Assembly (NCBI GenBank): GCA_023151185.1
Contig: JAKLJL010000001.1
Coordinates: 744,001-808,000 of the forward strand
Source: Bacteroidota bacterium
Lineage (GTDB): Bacteria; Bacteroidota; JABWAT01
Reading direction: 5' to 3'
Length of the DNA: 64,000 bases
Shown: positions 48,158-56,987 of the stretch, in pieces
Position numbering within the stretch: position 1 is the first letter of the stretch
Layout: each line of letters begins with the position of its first letter
Position numbers and translations under genes: made by a program
Notes under the pieces: generated by a model
Told to the model about the DNA's origin: nothing
Seen by the model: only the letters and a program-made list of their open reading frames with translations
The model's database searches: none

Positions 48158-49474
48158 TTACTTCATCAGGGTCATGGACCGGGTGATTGTTTTTCCATTA
48201 GCAGTGACAGAATAGAAATAGACACCACTTGCAAGATTGGCGGCGTTGAAGCGAATTTCCTTTTTACCGGCAGTCATTTTTTCGTTTGCAAGAACTGCGA
48301 TTTCCTGCCCGATAATGTTTGATACCTTCACCAAAACCTGACTGTCTGCAGCAAGGTTAAACCGGATTTTGGTTTCTGGGTTAAACGGATTCGGATAGTT
48401 TCCTTCAACTTCGAATGTTCCGGCAGCACCGGTGAAAGTCAGAATTTCTGATAGAGTCATCTTGCCATCGGTGTCGGTCTGGCGAAGCTGATAGGTAACC
48501 TGTCCTGAAACTGCTTTATCCATCCATTGATAGGATTGCTTCTCAGTTGTATTTCCTTTGCCGTTAATAAATGCAACCGGTTCACCGTTCTTTAAAATTT
48601 CAAATCCGGCATTGTTTACTTCAGAGGCTGTTTCCCATTTTAAAAGAGCACCGCCATGAACCGGACTTACAGAAAATGAGGAAAGTTCCACCGGGAGGGT
48701 ACCAGGGTTCAAATTCGTCCAGGCATCAGCACTGGTTGCTCCAAACCCAACCCGCAGAGCATCAAATGCGCCAGTAGGGTTATTAACCCCACGGGAATGC
48801 CAGGTGATATTTCCAATATCGGATGGAACTGGGTCTGAAGCTGCTGCTGCAGTCAAAATAGAAATTGCCGCTGTTTCGGTTGCCGGCTCACTGGTTCCGG
48901 AAGGATTTACCCAAACAAACGCTTCGTCGTCATTCGTTGCGCCATTGTGAAAAGTGTACCTGACCACTACCAGATAAGTTTCGCCAAAAACTCTTTCGGT
49001 TCCTTCAAGTACTGGGGTATTGGAGAGTTTAGAAAGCCCGAATTTGAACCCGCTTCCTGAAGGAATAGCAAATAACCGGGCAAAATATGTTGTTCCGGTT
49101 CCCGAATTACCGACTGTCATAAAATAATTTGAACTGGTTCCGGCAGCGGTATTAATTCTGATCAAAGCCGAGTACATAACAGTATGAGTTGAGAAAGTCG
49201 TAATTGGGGTAAAGCCCTTATAAGCACGGCTGGCAGTTGCAGTTGGGGTAGGCATTTCAACATACTCCATATCTCCGCCATTATAACCGGGATAGGTAAG
49301 AGGCGAGGTGATCTGCACCGTTGGCTCAGGGCCGGTGCCACCTTTTGTCCAGGATGACTGGCCAATAAGTGTTGCTCCGGTTGTCAGCCCGGTAAAATCA
49401 TCCGTAAACGTCTGGGCAGTGGAAATTGAAACAACTGCCAATGCCGTTATTAAAGTCAGGAACAATTTTTTCAT
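48158..49474 (-). CDS. Type IX secreted protein
   Basis: Signal peptide MKKLFLTLITALAVVSISTAQT; C-terminal NYPNPFNPETKIRF...SGVYFYSVTANGKTITRSMTLMK. Confidence 0.85.
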   Translation of the reverse strand: MKKLFLTLITALAVVSISTAQTFTDDFTGLTTGATLIGQSSWTKGGTGPEPTVQITSPLTYPGYNGGDMEYVEMPTPTATASRAYKGFTPITTFSTHTVMYSALIRINTAAGTSSNYFMTVGNSGTGTTYFARLFAIPSGSGFKFGLSKLSNTPVLEGTERVFGETYLVVVRYTFHNGATNDDEAFVWVNPSGTSEPATETAAISILTAAAASDPVPSDIGNITWHSRGVNNPTGAFDALRVGFGATSADAWTNLNPGTLPVELSSFSVSPVHGGALLKWETASEVNNAGFEILKNGEPVAFINGKGNTTEKQSYQWMDKAVSGQVTYQLRQTDTDGKMTLSEILTFTGAAGTFEVEGNYPNPFNPETKIRFNLAADSQVLVKVSNIIGQEIAVLANEKMTAGKKEIRFNAANLASGVYFYSVTANGKTITRSMTLMK

Positions 49475-49585
49475 ATATACTCCAGGATTTTGTGTGGGGT
49501 AAATATACCAATCGCAGAGGCAATGCTCCATGTTCAGGATCACCGGAACACTTAAAATCAGATTAAATTTACAGAAGGAAAGGAA

Positions 49586-49612
49586 ATCCTCCGGAGGGAA
49601 CCTCCGGAGGAT
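49586..49612 (-). terminator. Terminator hairpin of T9SS cargo gene
   Basis: ATCCTCCGGAGG-gaa-CCTCCGGAGGAT, perfect 12-bp stem. Confidence 0.8.
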
Positions 49613-49621
49613 GAGAAGGGG

Positions 49622-52516
49622 TTACTTCAGGAGAGTCACTGTATGGGTCAGTGTTTTTCCGTTTGCCGTCACCGAGCAGAAATATAGACCGCTGGCCAGA
49701 TTCCGGGCATCAAAACGGAGTTCCTGCACACCGGCATCCAGTTTACCGTTTGCAAGCGTTGCGATTTCCTGACCTAAGGTATTATGTATTTTTACTACCA
49801 CATGGGTTGGATCAGGAAGTAAAAACCGGATGGTTGTTTCCGGGTTGAACGGGTTCGGGTAGTTGCCTTCAATTCTGAATTCCGAAGGAACTGCAAAAAA
49901 GGTTAAAATTGGGGACCAGGATTCAGATCCATCCGTATCAAGTTGCCTTAATCTGTAAAAAGCCTTCCCGGTCACAACGGCATCGGTGAAATTATAAGTC
50001 TGCTTTTCAGTTGTGGAACCCTTTCCGGAAACAAATCCCAGCGGAGTCCAGACGGTCTGATCGGCAGACTTCAGGATCTCAAATCCGGCATTATTCTTTT
50101 CAGAAGCTGTTTCCCATTTCAGAAGGGCGGAAGTTCCCCGGCCGGTAACTGTAAAAGAAACCAGTTCAACCGGAAGAGTCGACTCTTCCCAAACAGTAGA
50201 AACTGAAAGAGCATCCAGAGTAAGATGAGGTGAACTGCTGCCCTGACGGATGCAAATTGCACCAAGAGAACCTGAAAAATCAGTTTCTCCTGTGGATTTA
50301 AACACAGTCGGAAGCGGTTCTGCCCCACCCAATGCCGGATCTACAAATAATTCCAGCAGGTCATCATCTGTTGCCCCGGTGTTGAAGGTGTATTTCACAA
50401 CAATATAATGAGTGGTATCCAGTCCGTATTCAACTGCAGAATAAGCTGCTGAACTTCCGGTTTTAGCAATTCCGAGGGTGAACCCGGTTCCCTGGGATTT
50501 AATGTAAACTTTTGCCCCAAAAGTGGAGGCAACCGGTGTTGAGGCCAGGTGAATGAAATAATCAGCAGCAGGGACTGACGTTACATTCAGCATAAAACTG
50601 AAGTATATAGAACCGGATGAAACCGGTGCAAAGGTTTTGTTGACGTCTTCTCCTGTGGCCGTAATTGCAATCGCATTTCCAACTGCATTATGAGGCGATC
50701 CGTCAAAGGATAGTCCGGGTGAAACCACTTTGATTGCATTGGACCCTGAACCGCTGTGGGCTGCCCAGTTATTTCCGGATGCAGTTATATTGATGCCGGC
50801 TGTATAATCAAAATTTTCTGTAAAGGGAAGCGTTTCTGCACCGGGCTGAATAGAAATGCTGCTGCTGGTTCCGGCAGTCAGTACGGGTGTTCCATCGGTT
50901 TGTACAGCCTGCAGGGTTATCGTTCCGCCTTTTGAGAATGTCAGGTCATCGAAGGTCACTGAACTGGTCCCGGCTTTGATGGTATCCGTCAGGGTTCCGC
51001 CCAGAGTTCCGGTTCCGGAAGCCAGAGACAGGGTCACCAGTGTATTGGTTGAAACGGATTGTGCTGTATTGCCGGCATCCTGTGACTCAACCACAACTGT
51101 GAATACAGATCCGGTAGCGGGTGAAGATGGTGACACCGATTTGAAAGCCAGTTTAACCGGACCGGTTACAGAGAAAGAGGATGAAATTCCTGCCGAAAGG
51201 TCATCACCTGATGTTCTGGTTGCAGTAAAAGTTATATCTGACTGAACTTCAGAAAAGGACAAACTGCTGAGTGTAACTGAGTTGGATCCGGCTGGTATGG
51301 TTCCGGTTAAAGTTCCTGCAAGCCCGGTTCCGGAAGTAGAAAGAAGAAACCCGGTATCCGTGGTCACTTTTTGAAGGGTATTCATTTCATCTGCAGAAGA
51401 AACAGTAACAGAAAAGGCCTGATTGACTACAGGATTCGAAGGAGAAATTGAGGAAATCACCAATTTGGTTGGATTTGTAACTGCTGAAAACGTGAGTCCT
51501 GAGCTCAATGCGTCAGATAAGGTATCCCCTAATGAAGTAACGACTTTCAGAATGACCCCCGTTTCCGCTTTTGAGTAAGAAAGAGCTGAAAAGGTAAAGA
51601 CGGTCAGACCGGAATCCATGACAGCTTCGGTTGTTCCGGTAAGTGAACCTGTCCCGGTATCAACAGAAAGAGTGAGGTAGGTATCCCGGGTAAGGGGAGT
51701 GGCAACCCCGGAAGCGGATCGGGATTCGACTGTTAGCGAAAACAGGGAATCGGCATACAGGGAGGATGGTGTGACTGATTTAACGACCAAAACTTCGGGG
51801 GTTGTCCCAGCAAATTCTGCAGAAACCGAGATATCATCGATAGCGAGCTGGTGATCATTTCCGGAATCGTTCAGGTCTTCCCAGCGAAGCATAATTTCCT
51901 GGCCGGGAGAAACTGTTACCGGTAAGGTAAAGGTTATGTTGGATACTGAATTGGCGGAAAGCGTTCCGTCCAGAGCTGCAGCGGTTGTTGCCCCGACAAC
52001 AGGTGAAATAAACTCTGAGGTAGTTGTGGTCCAGGTTCCCGCTTTTGGGTCCGTAAGATTCGTTCCGGTTTGATAACTGATAACCAATTTATTAGTCGAT
52101 GCATTGTTTTCTTTTCTCCATTGCTCGCCGGTCCAGCTTATGGTCAACGATTGAATATCAGAAGATCCTGCATTGGAAAAGCGTAATCCCATGTAATTTT
52201 TACCGACACCGGAAGATCCGGAAAAGGAATTAGAGGAGGCGAACCCGAAGGCTCGGTCTGTATCCCCGGTCTTTCCGTATGAATATAATCCGGCAGTGGT
52301 CGAAGAACCTGTATTTACTCCGTAAGTGGTAATGCTGGCTGTATTATCCGTTTTGGTGTACCACCCAGGTAAAGTGGTATTATTGGACCAGGAACCAGCA
52401 GCAGACAGGGAATTAAAATTTTGAGTATACACATAAGATGCTGGTGTCAGGGTAACCTGTGCAGAAAGTGGTAATGAAATAATCAGTGAAAAAACCAAAC
52501 CGGATAAAAATTTCAT
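49622..52516 (-). CDS. Type IX secreted protein with three tandem Ig-like repeats
   Basis: Signal peptide MKFLSGLVFSLIISLPLSAQ; C-terminal NYPNPFNPETTIRF...SGLYFCSVTANGKTLTHTVTLLK. Confidence 0.85.
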   Translation of the reverse strand: MKFLSGLVFSLIISLPLSAQVTLTPASYVYTQNFNSLSAAGSWSNNTTLPGWYTKTDNTASITTYGVNTGSSTTAGLYSYGKTGDTDRAFGFASSNSFSGSSGVGKNYMGLRFSNAGSSDIQSLTISWTGEQWRKENNASTNKLVISYQTGTNLTDPKAGTWTTTTSEFISPVVGATTAAALDGTLSANSVSNITFTLPVTVSPGQEIMLRWEDLNDSGNDHQLAIDDISVSAEFAGTTPEVLVVKSVTPSSLYADSLFSLTVESRSASGVATPLTRDTYLTLSVDTGTGSLTGTTEAVMDSGLTVFTFSALSYSKAETGVILKVVTSLGDTLSDALSSGLTFSAVTNPTKLVISSISPSNPVVNQAFSVTVSSADEMNTLQKVTTDTGFLLSTSGTGLAGTLTGTIPAGSNSVTLSSLSFSEVQSDITFTATRTSGDDLSAGISSSFSVTGPVKLAFKSVSPSSPATGSVFTVVVESQDAGNTAQSVSTNTLVTLSLASGTGTLGGTLTDTIKAGTSSVTFDDLTFSKGGTITLQAVQTDGTPVLTAGTSSSISIQPGAETLPFTENFDYTAGINITASGNNWAAHSGSGSNAIKVVSPGLSFDGSPHNAVGNAIAITATGEDVNKTFAPVSSGSIYFSFMLNVTSVPAADYFIHLASTPVASTFGAKVYIKSQGTGFTLGIAKTGSSAAYSAVEYGLDTTHYIVVKYTFNTGATDDDLLELFVDPALGGAEPLPTVFKSTGETDFSGSLGAICIRQGSSSPHLTLDALSVSTVWEESTLPVELVSFTVTGRGTSALLKWETASEKNNAGFEILKSADQTVWTPLGFVSGKGSTTEKQTYNFTDAVVTGKAFYRLRQLDTDGSESWSPILTFFAVPSEFRIEGNYPNPFNPETTIRFLLPDPTHVVVKIHNTLGQEIATLANGKLDAGVQELRFDARNLASGLYFCSVTANGKTLTHTVTLLK

Positions 52517-52590
52517 ATCAGGATGTCCATCTTAATTTACTGTTGTAAAATACATAAATGGGTTTATATTATAAAGCGAACGGGATAAAA

Positions 52591-52620
52591 AGCAAAAGCC
52601 GGTAACAACCGGCTTTTGCT
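52591..52620 (-). terminator. Rho-independent terminator of T9SS cargo gene
   Basis: AGCAAAAGCCGGT-aaca-ACCGGCTTTTGCT, perfect 13-bp stem. Confidence 0.85.
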
Positions 52621-52635
52621 GCTGACCAGAATGAG

Positions 52636-54621
52636 TTACTTCATTAAGGTCATGGATTTGGTAATGGTTTTGCCATTGGCAGAAACTGAGTAGAAATAAA
52701 CGCCGCTTGCGAGCCCGGAAGCATCGAACGGAATTTCCTGAAGGCCGGCTTCAAGTTTGCCGTTAACCAGAGTTGCAATCTGCTGGCCAATGATGTTATG
52801 GACTTTTACAACAACCGGAGAGGCAACCGGCAGAGTAAACCGGATGGTGGTTGCAGGGTTAAACGGATTCGGATAGTTTCCGGAAACTTCAAAAGCTGCA
52901 GGGGTTCCGTTAAAGGATAGAATCTCACTCAGGGTTGCAGTTCCGTCAGTATCGACTTGTTTAAGCCGGTAGTAAACCGTGCCGGTTACATTCTTGTCGC
53001 TGTAGGAATAAACCTGTTTCTCAGTGGTTGTGCCCTTCCCATTGATAAAAGCCATTGAATTCCAGGTTTTTTTATCTGAGGATTTCAGAACTTCGAAACC
53101 AGCATTACTTTTTTCGGTAGTAGTCTCCCATTTCAGAAGGGCAGACTTGCCACTTGCAGAAACAGTAAAGGATGACAATTCAACTGGCAGCGTGTTGGCA
53201 GGTGCAAAGTCATCTGTTGAACGAGGAGTAATTAAATAACCGCCTGTGTAGGGGGATGTGTTATCATTTTGCCTAACGACACCGATTATATCAAAGGCAC
53301 CTTCTGGTTGGGTTCCAGCAGTAATGTTATTAATATTTAATACGGTTGTGTCGGTTGAACTTGAATTATCCTTTATTCCCAAAGTAACAAACGTAGTTGA
53401 GGAAGGCCAAGTGCCACTTTTTATAATAACGTTTTTAAAACCAACCAATTCACCTTCATAAGCTTCAGGATCGGCAATAAAAGAGGCGAATGGAACTAAT
53501 GAATAATTAATACCAACAATTCCGTTATCGATAATGTCACTCGTGGATGAGGGAACAATTTCAACTCGCCCATTAAAAGCAGTAATTGTTCCGGTAACTG
53601 TATAGCTGTTACCAATTGTGGTAGTAAAAGTATTATCTCCGAATTTGAAAATATTTAAACCGCCAGTTGCATCCTCCAGATACCAATCCATATTAGCACC
53701 ACCAAGAATACCATTTGCATAGGAAGCAACACCCGTAATTTTTGCGAGGACATTATTATAAACATTTTGTCCCAAACCATCATTTATTCTAATTGAAGAC
53801 ACTGGAGTTGTTCCAACAAAAACCTTTTGAGTTGCAGAAGTTGTTGTTTGAGGTACAACGTCCTGTGCTTCAACATAATACTCGAGAAAATCCCCATTAC
53901 TTAAAGCAGAACCTGGAATGATTCCAGAGTAGTTGAATCCAGAGGTATTTGTCATATTTACTGAATTATAAGACCCGCCGTTAATCCGGTAGTATACCGT
54001 TGCAGTCGGGGTATCGTTATCATCCGAAATAGTAGCTGTTATTGTAAGGTTAGATGATGCATCCGGAATATTTGAACTTCGTCCAAGATTACTGATGGAT
54101 GGCGGGTTATCTGCTCCGAACGCTGTTATTGTAACGTCATCCAGGTTAACCCGAAGTGTTCCGCCAGCCGCATCTGCACCTGCAAACCTGAAACGAATTG
54201 GAACATTGGAGTTCACAGTAAAAGTTACAGCCGACAAAGTTGTTGAAGAAGCAGTCTGAACAGAACCAACATCTGTCCAATTGCTGCCATTATCTGTGGA
54301 TTGTTGAAGTTTCCAGGTTGAATTTGCATCAGACCCATATTTAGCATGGTATACCGTAACATCACCTGCATTACTAACATTGAAAGACATTTCAGTTACA
54401 TTTCCTGCACCTGTTCTCATTCTAACCGATTGAATACCATTCTTTCTGTCACTTGCAGAAGTCCCCAATAATGAATTTGTAAAAATCCAGTCACCAGAGG
54501 TTAATGTAACAGTTCCGGTTGCATACCCAGTTTTAGTTCCGGTTTCAAAGTTTTCTGTTGTTTGAGCAAAAACAGAAAATGCAAGCAGAAAACTGGCAAA
54601 TCCCAATACCAATTTTTTCAT
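52636..54621 (-). CDS. Type IX secreted protein with OB-fold-like region
   Basis: Signal peptide MKKLVLGFASFLLAFSVFAQ; LAKITGVASYANGILGGANMDWYLEDATGGLNIF...GTITAFNGRVEIVP; C-terminal NYPNPFNPATTIRF...SMTLMK. Confidence 0.85.
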   Translation of the reverse strand: MKKLVLGFASFLLAFSVFAQTTENFETGTKTGYATGTVTLTSGDWIFTNSLLGTSASDRKNGIQSVRMRTGAGNVTEMSFNVSNAGDVTVYHAKYGSDANSTWKLQQSTDNGSNWTDVGSVQTASSTTLSAVTFTVNSNVPIRFRFAGADAAGGTLRVNLDDVTITAFGADNPPSISNLGRSSNIPDASSNLTITATISDDNDTPTATVYYRINGGSYNSVNMTNTSGFNYSGIIPGSALSNGDFLEYYVEAQDVVPQTTTSATQKVFVGTTPVSSIRINDGLGQNVYNNVLAKITGVASYANGILGGANMDWYLEDATGGLNIFKFGDNTFTTTIGNSYTVTGTITAFNGRVEIVPSSTSDIIDNGIVGINYSLVPFASFIADPEAYEGELVGFKNVIIKSGTWPSSTTFVTLGIKDNSSSTDTTVLNINNITAGTQPEGAFDIIGVVRQNDNTSPYTGGYLITPRSTDDFAPANTLPVELSSFTVSASGKSALLKWETTTEKSNAGFEVLKSSDKKTWNSMAFINGKGTTTEKQVYSYSDKNVTGTVYYRLKQVDTDGTATLSEILSFNGTPAAFEVSGNYPNPFNPATTIRFTLPVASPVVVKVHNIIGQQIATLVNGKLEAGLQEIPFDASGLASGVYFYSVSANGKTITKSMTLMK

Positions 54622-54880
54622 AAAGTCTCCTTTGTATGATGATCCCTGAAATTACGATAATCCGATGCCGGGTTCAACTATCCGGCAGGCCTTTCGGGAA
54701 AATTCATTTTAAGGTAATAATCGGTCACAGGGCTCTGTCCCGAAAAAAGGGGAAACTGAGTATTCCGCAGGAAAATCTGCCTTCAATAGACCACCCGGGT
54801 AAAAAAAATGCCGGAATCCGGAAGGAAATGTCCCTCCGGGCCCGGCACATAGTCAGGAGAAAAAGGCAGTTAACGGGTTA

Positions 54881-56896
54881 TTACCAGATTTTGACTCTCT
54901 GATCGGCTCCCCGGAATAATTTGTCACCGGCTTTTACCCCGAAGGCGGCATAGAAGGGCTCCAGGTTCGCAACAATTCCATTGCAGCGGTATTCACTTGG
55001 TGAATGCGGATCGGTCAGGAGCCGGTTTCTGAGCTCATCATCCCGGTACTTCCTTCTCCAGATCTGACCCCAGCCAAGGAAAAACCGCTGTTCACCCGTA
55101 AATCCGTCGATGATCGGTGCCGGTTTGCCGTTCAGAGCCATCTGATAGGCGGTGAAGGCAATGGTCATTCCGGCCAGGTCGCCGATGTTTTCCCCAAGGG
55201 TGAACCGGCCGTTGACTTTCATGGTATCAATCGGGGAAAACTGATTGTATTGATCCACCAGCATATCTGCCCGTTTATTATATTCCCCGGCATCTTTTTC
55301 AGTCCACCAGTCTCTCAGAACGCCATTTCCGTCAGAAAGCCGGCCCTGATCATCAAAACCATGGCTGATTTCGTGCCCGATCACGGCACCGATTGCCCCA
55401 TAGTTCACGGCATCGTCTGCCTCCAGATCAAAAAACGGAGGCTGCAGGATCGCAGCAGGGAAAACGATTTCGTTGGCTACCGGGTTGTAATAGGCATTAA
55501 CTGTCTGCGGAGTCATAAACCATTCGGTTTTATCAACCGGTTTGCCGAGCCGGCTGATATTTTCATCGAATTGAAACCGGACTGACCGCATTACGTTGCC
55601 AACAAGATCTTTTTTGTCAATTGAAAGTCCGGAATAGTCTTTCCATTTATCCGGATAGCCGATTTTGGTAGTAAAGTTTGCCAGTTTATCCAACGCCTGG
55701 GTTTTGGTTTCCGGGCTCATCCATTCCAGCTTTTCAATCCGGACTTTCAGTGCTGCTTTCAGATTCGTAACCAGTTCGGCCATCCGTTTTTTTGCTTCCG
55801 GTTTAAAATGTTTGGAAACATATACTTTTCCGGCTGCTTCACCCAGATTTTCATCTATCAGGTTCACACCTCTTTTCCACCGGGGCTGCATTTGTTCAAC
55901 ACCCCTCAGGGTTTTGCTGTAAAAATTGAATTGAGCTGTCACAAAATCTGAACTGAGATATTCAGCAAAATCGCGGACGGTTTTCAGGGTGAAATAGGTT
56001 TTCCAGTCTTCAACCGGATATTTGGTCCAGACTGTGTTGAATCCGTCGAGATAAGAAGGTTGTGAAACAATAAGGTTGGCAGGGTTTTTAATTCCGATTT
56101 CTTTCAGATAAACTGACCAGTCAAAACCCGGAGTTGCTTTCTGAAGATCGGCCAGGGTATACTTATTGTAGGTTTTTTCCCGGTCTCTGTTCTGTACCCG
56201 GGTCCAGTGATACCCGGCAATATCGGTTTCGATTGCCAGAATGGTTTCTGCTGATTTTGCCGGGTTTGTACTGCCGGCCAGTGTCAGCATTTTTTCCAGA
56301 TACTGGATGTAGGCGGTGCGGTAACCCACAAATTTATCTTCTTTTTTGAAGTAAAAATCACGGTCGGGTAGTCCGAGTCCGCTTTGGTTGATGTAGGGAA
56401 TGTAGACTTCAGGATTTTTTTCGTCCTGAGTGATATAGAGAGAAAAGGGGGCCTGAATCCCTGATTTGTACAGGGAAGCAACCAGTTTATTCAGTTCCTC
56501 CCGTGATTTTACGGCCTGGATCCGGTCCAATTCCTGTCTCAGCGGCTTCAGACCGGCTTTTTCAATTGAAACCGTATCCATGAAGCTGGTATATAAATCG
56601 CCGACCAGTTGGGCTTCGGTTCCTTTTTTTGCTTTTGTTCCGGAAGATTCCTGAATGATTTCAAGAAGATCTTTTTCGGCCTGATCAGCCAGAGCAGAGA
56701 AGGATCCGTAGTTGGATTTATCAGCCGGGATTTCGGTTTTCTTCAGCCAGGTTCCGTTCACATAGCGGTAGAAATCATCCTGCGGGCGGATGGACTGATC
56801 AAAATTGGACTGATCAATTCCGGATTTAAGCTGGGCTGCAGCAGGGAGTGCTGCCATCAGAAAAAGTCCGGCAGCGGCAAGGCGGGTAATTGTCAT
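54881..56896 (-). CDS. M13 (neprilysin/PepO-like) metallopeptidase
   Basis: VIGHEISHGFDDQGR, ENIGDLAGMTIAF; signal peptide. Confidence 0.93.
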   Translation of the reverse strand: MTITRLAAAGLFLMAALPAAAQLKSGIDQSNFDQSIRPQDDFYRYVNGTWLKKTEIPADKSNYGSFSALADQAEKDLLEIIQESSGTKAKKGTEAQLVGDLYTSFMDTVSIEKAGLKPLRQELDRIQAVKSREELNKLVASLYKSGIQAPFSLYITQDEKNPEVYIPYINQSGLGLPDRDFYFKKEDKFVGYRTAYIQYLEKMLTLAGSTNPAKSAETILAIETDIAGYHWTRVQNRDREKTYNKYTLADLQKATPGFDWSVYLKEIGIKNPANLIVSQPSYLDGFNTVWTKYPVEDWKTYFTLKTVRDFAEYLSSDFVTAQFNFYSKTLRGVEQMQPRWKRGVNLIDENLGEAAGKVYVSKHFKPEAKKRMAELVTNLKAALKVRIEKLEWMSPETKTQALDKLANFTTKIGYPDKWKDYSGLSIDKKDLVGNVMRSVRFQFDENISRLGKPVDKTEWFMTPQTVNAYYNPVANEIVFPAAILQPPFFDLEADDAVNYGAIGAVIGHEISHGFDDQGRLSDGNGVLRDWWTEKDAGEYNKRADMLVDQYNQFSPIDTMKVNGRFTLGENIGDLAGMTIAFTAYQMALNGKPAPIIDGFTGEQRFFLGWGQIWRRKYRDDELRNRLLTDPHSPSEYRCNGIVANLEPFYAAFGVKAGDKLFRGADQRVKIW

Positions 56897-56987
56897 TGTG
56901 TCTCCTCGTTTTTTACAGAAAGGGCCACATACGGCAGGGTTCGTGAGATGTTACGTCCAGACGGGTGAATTAGGTTAAAATAATGGT

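Noticed and set aside
55004-55585. Plus-strand ORF of 193 aa opposite the M13 peptidase gene
   Set aside because: Antisense to a well-supported metallopeptidase; no motif or signal.
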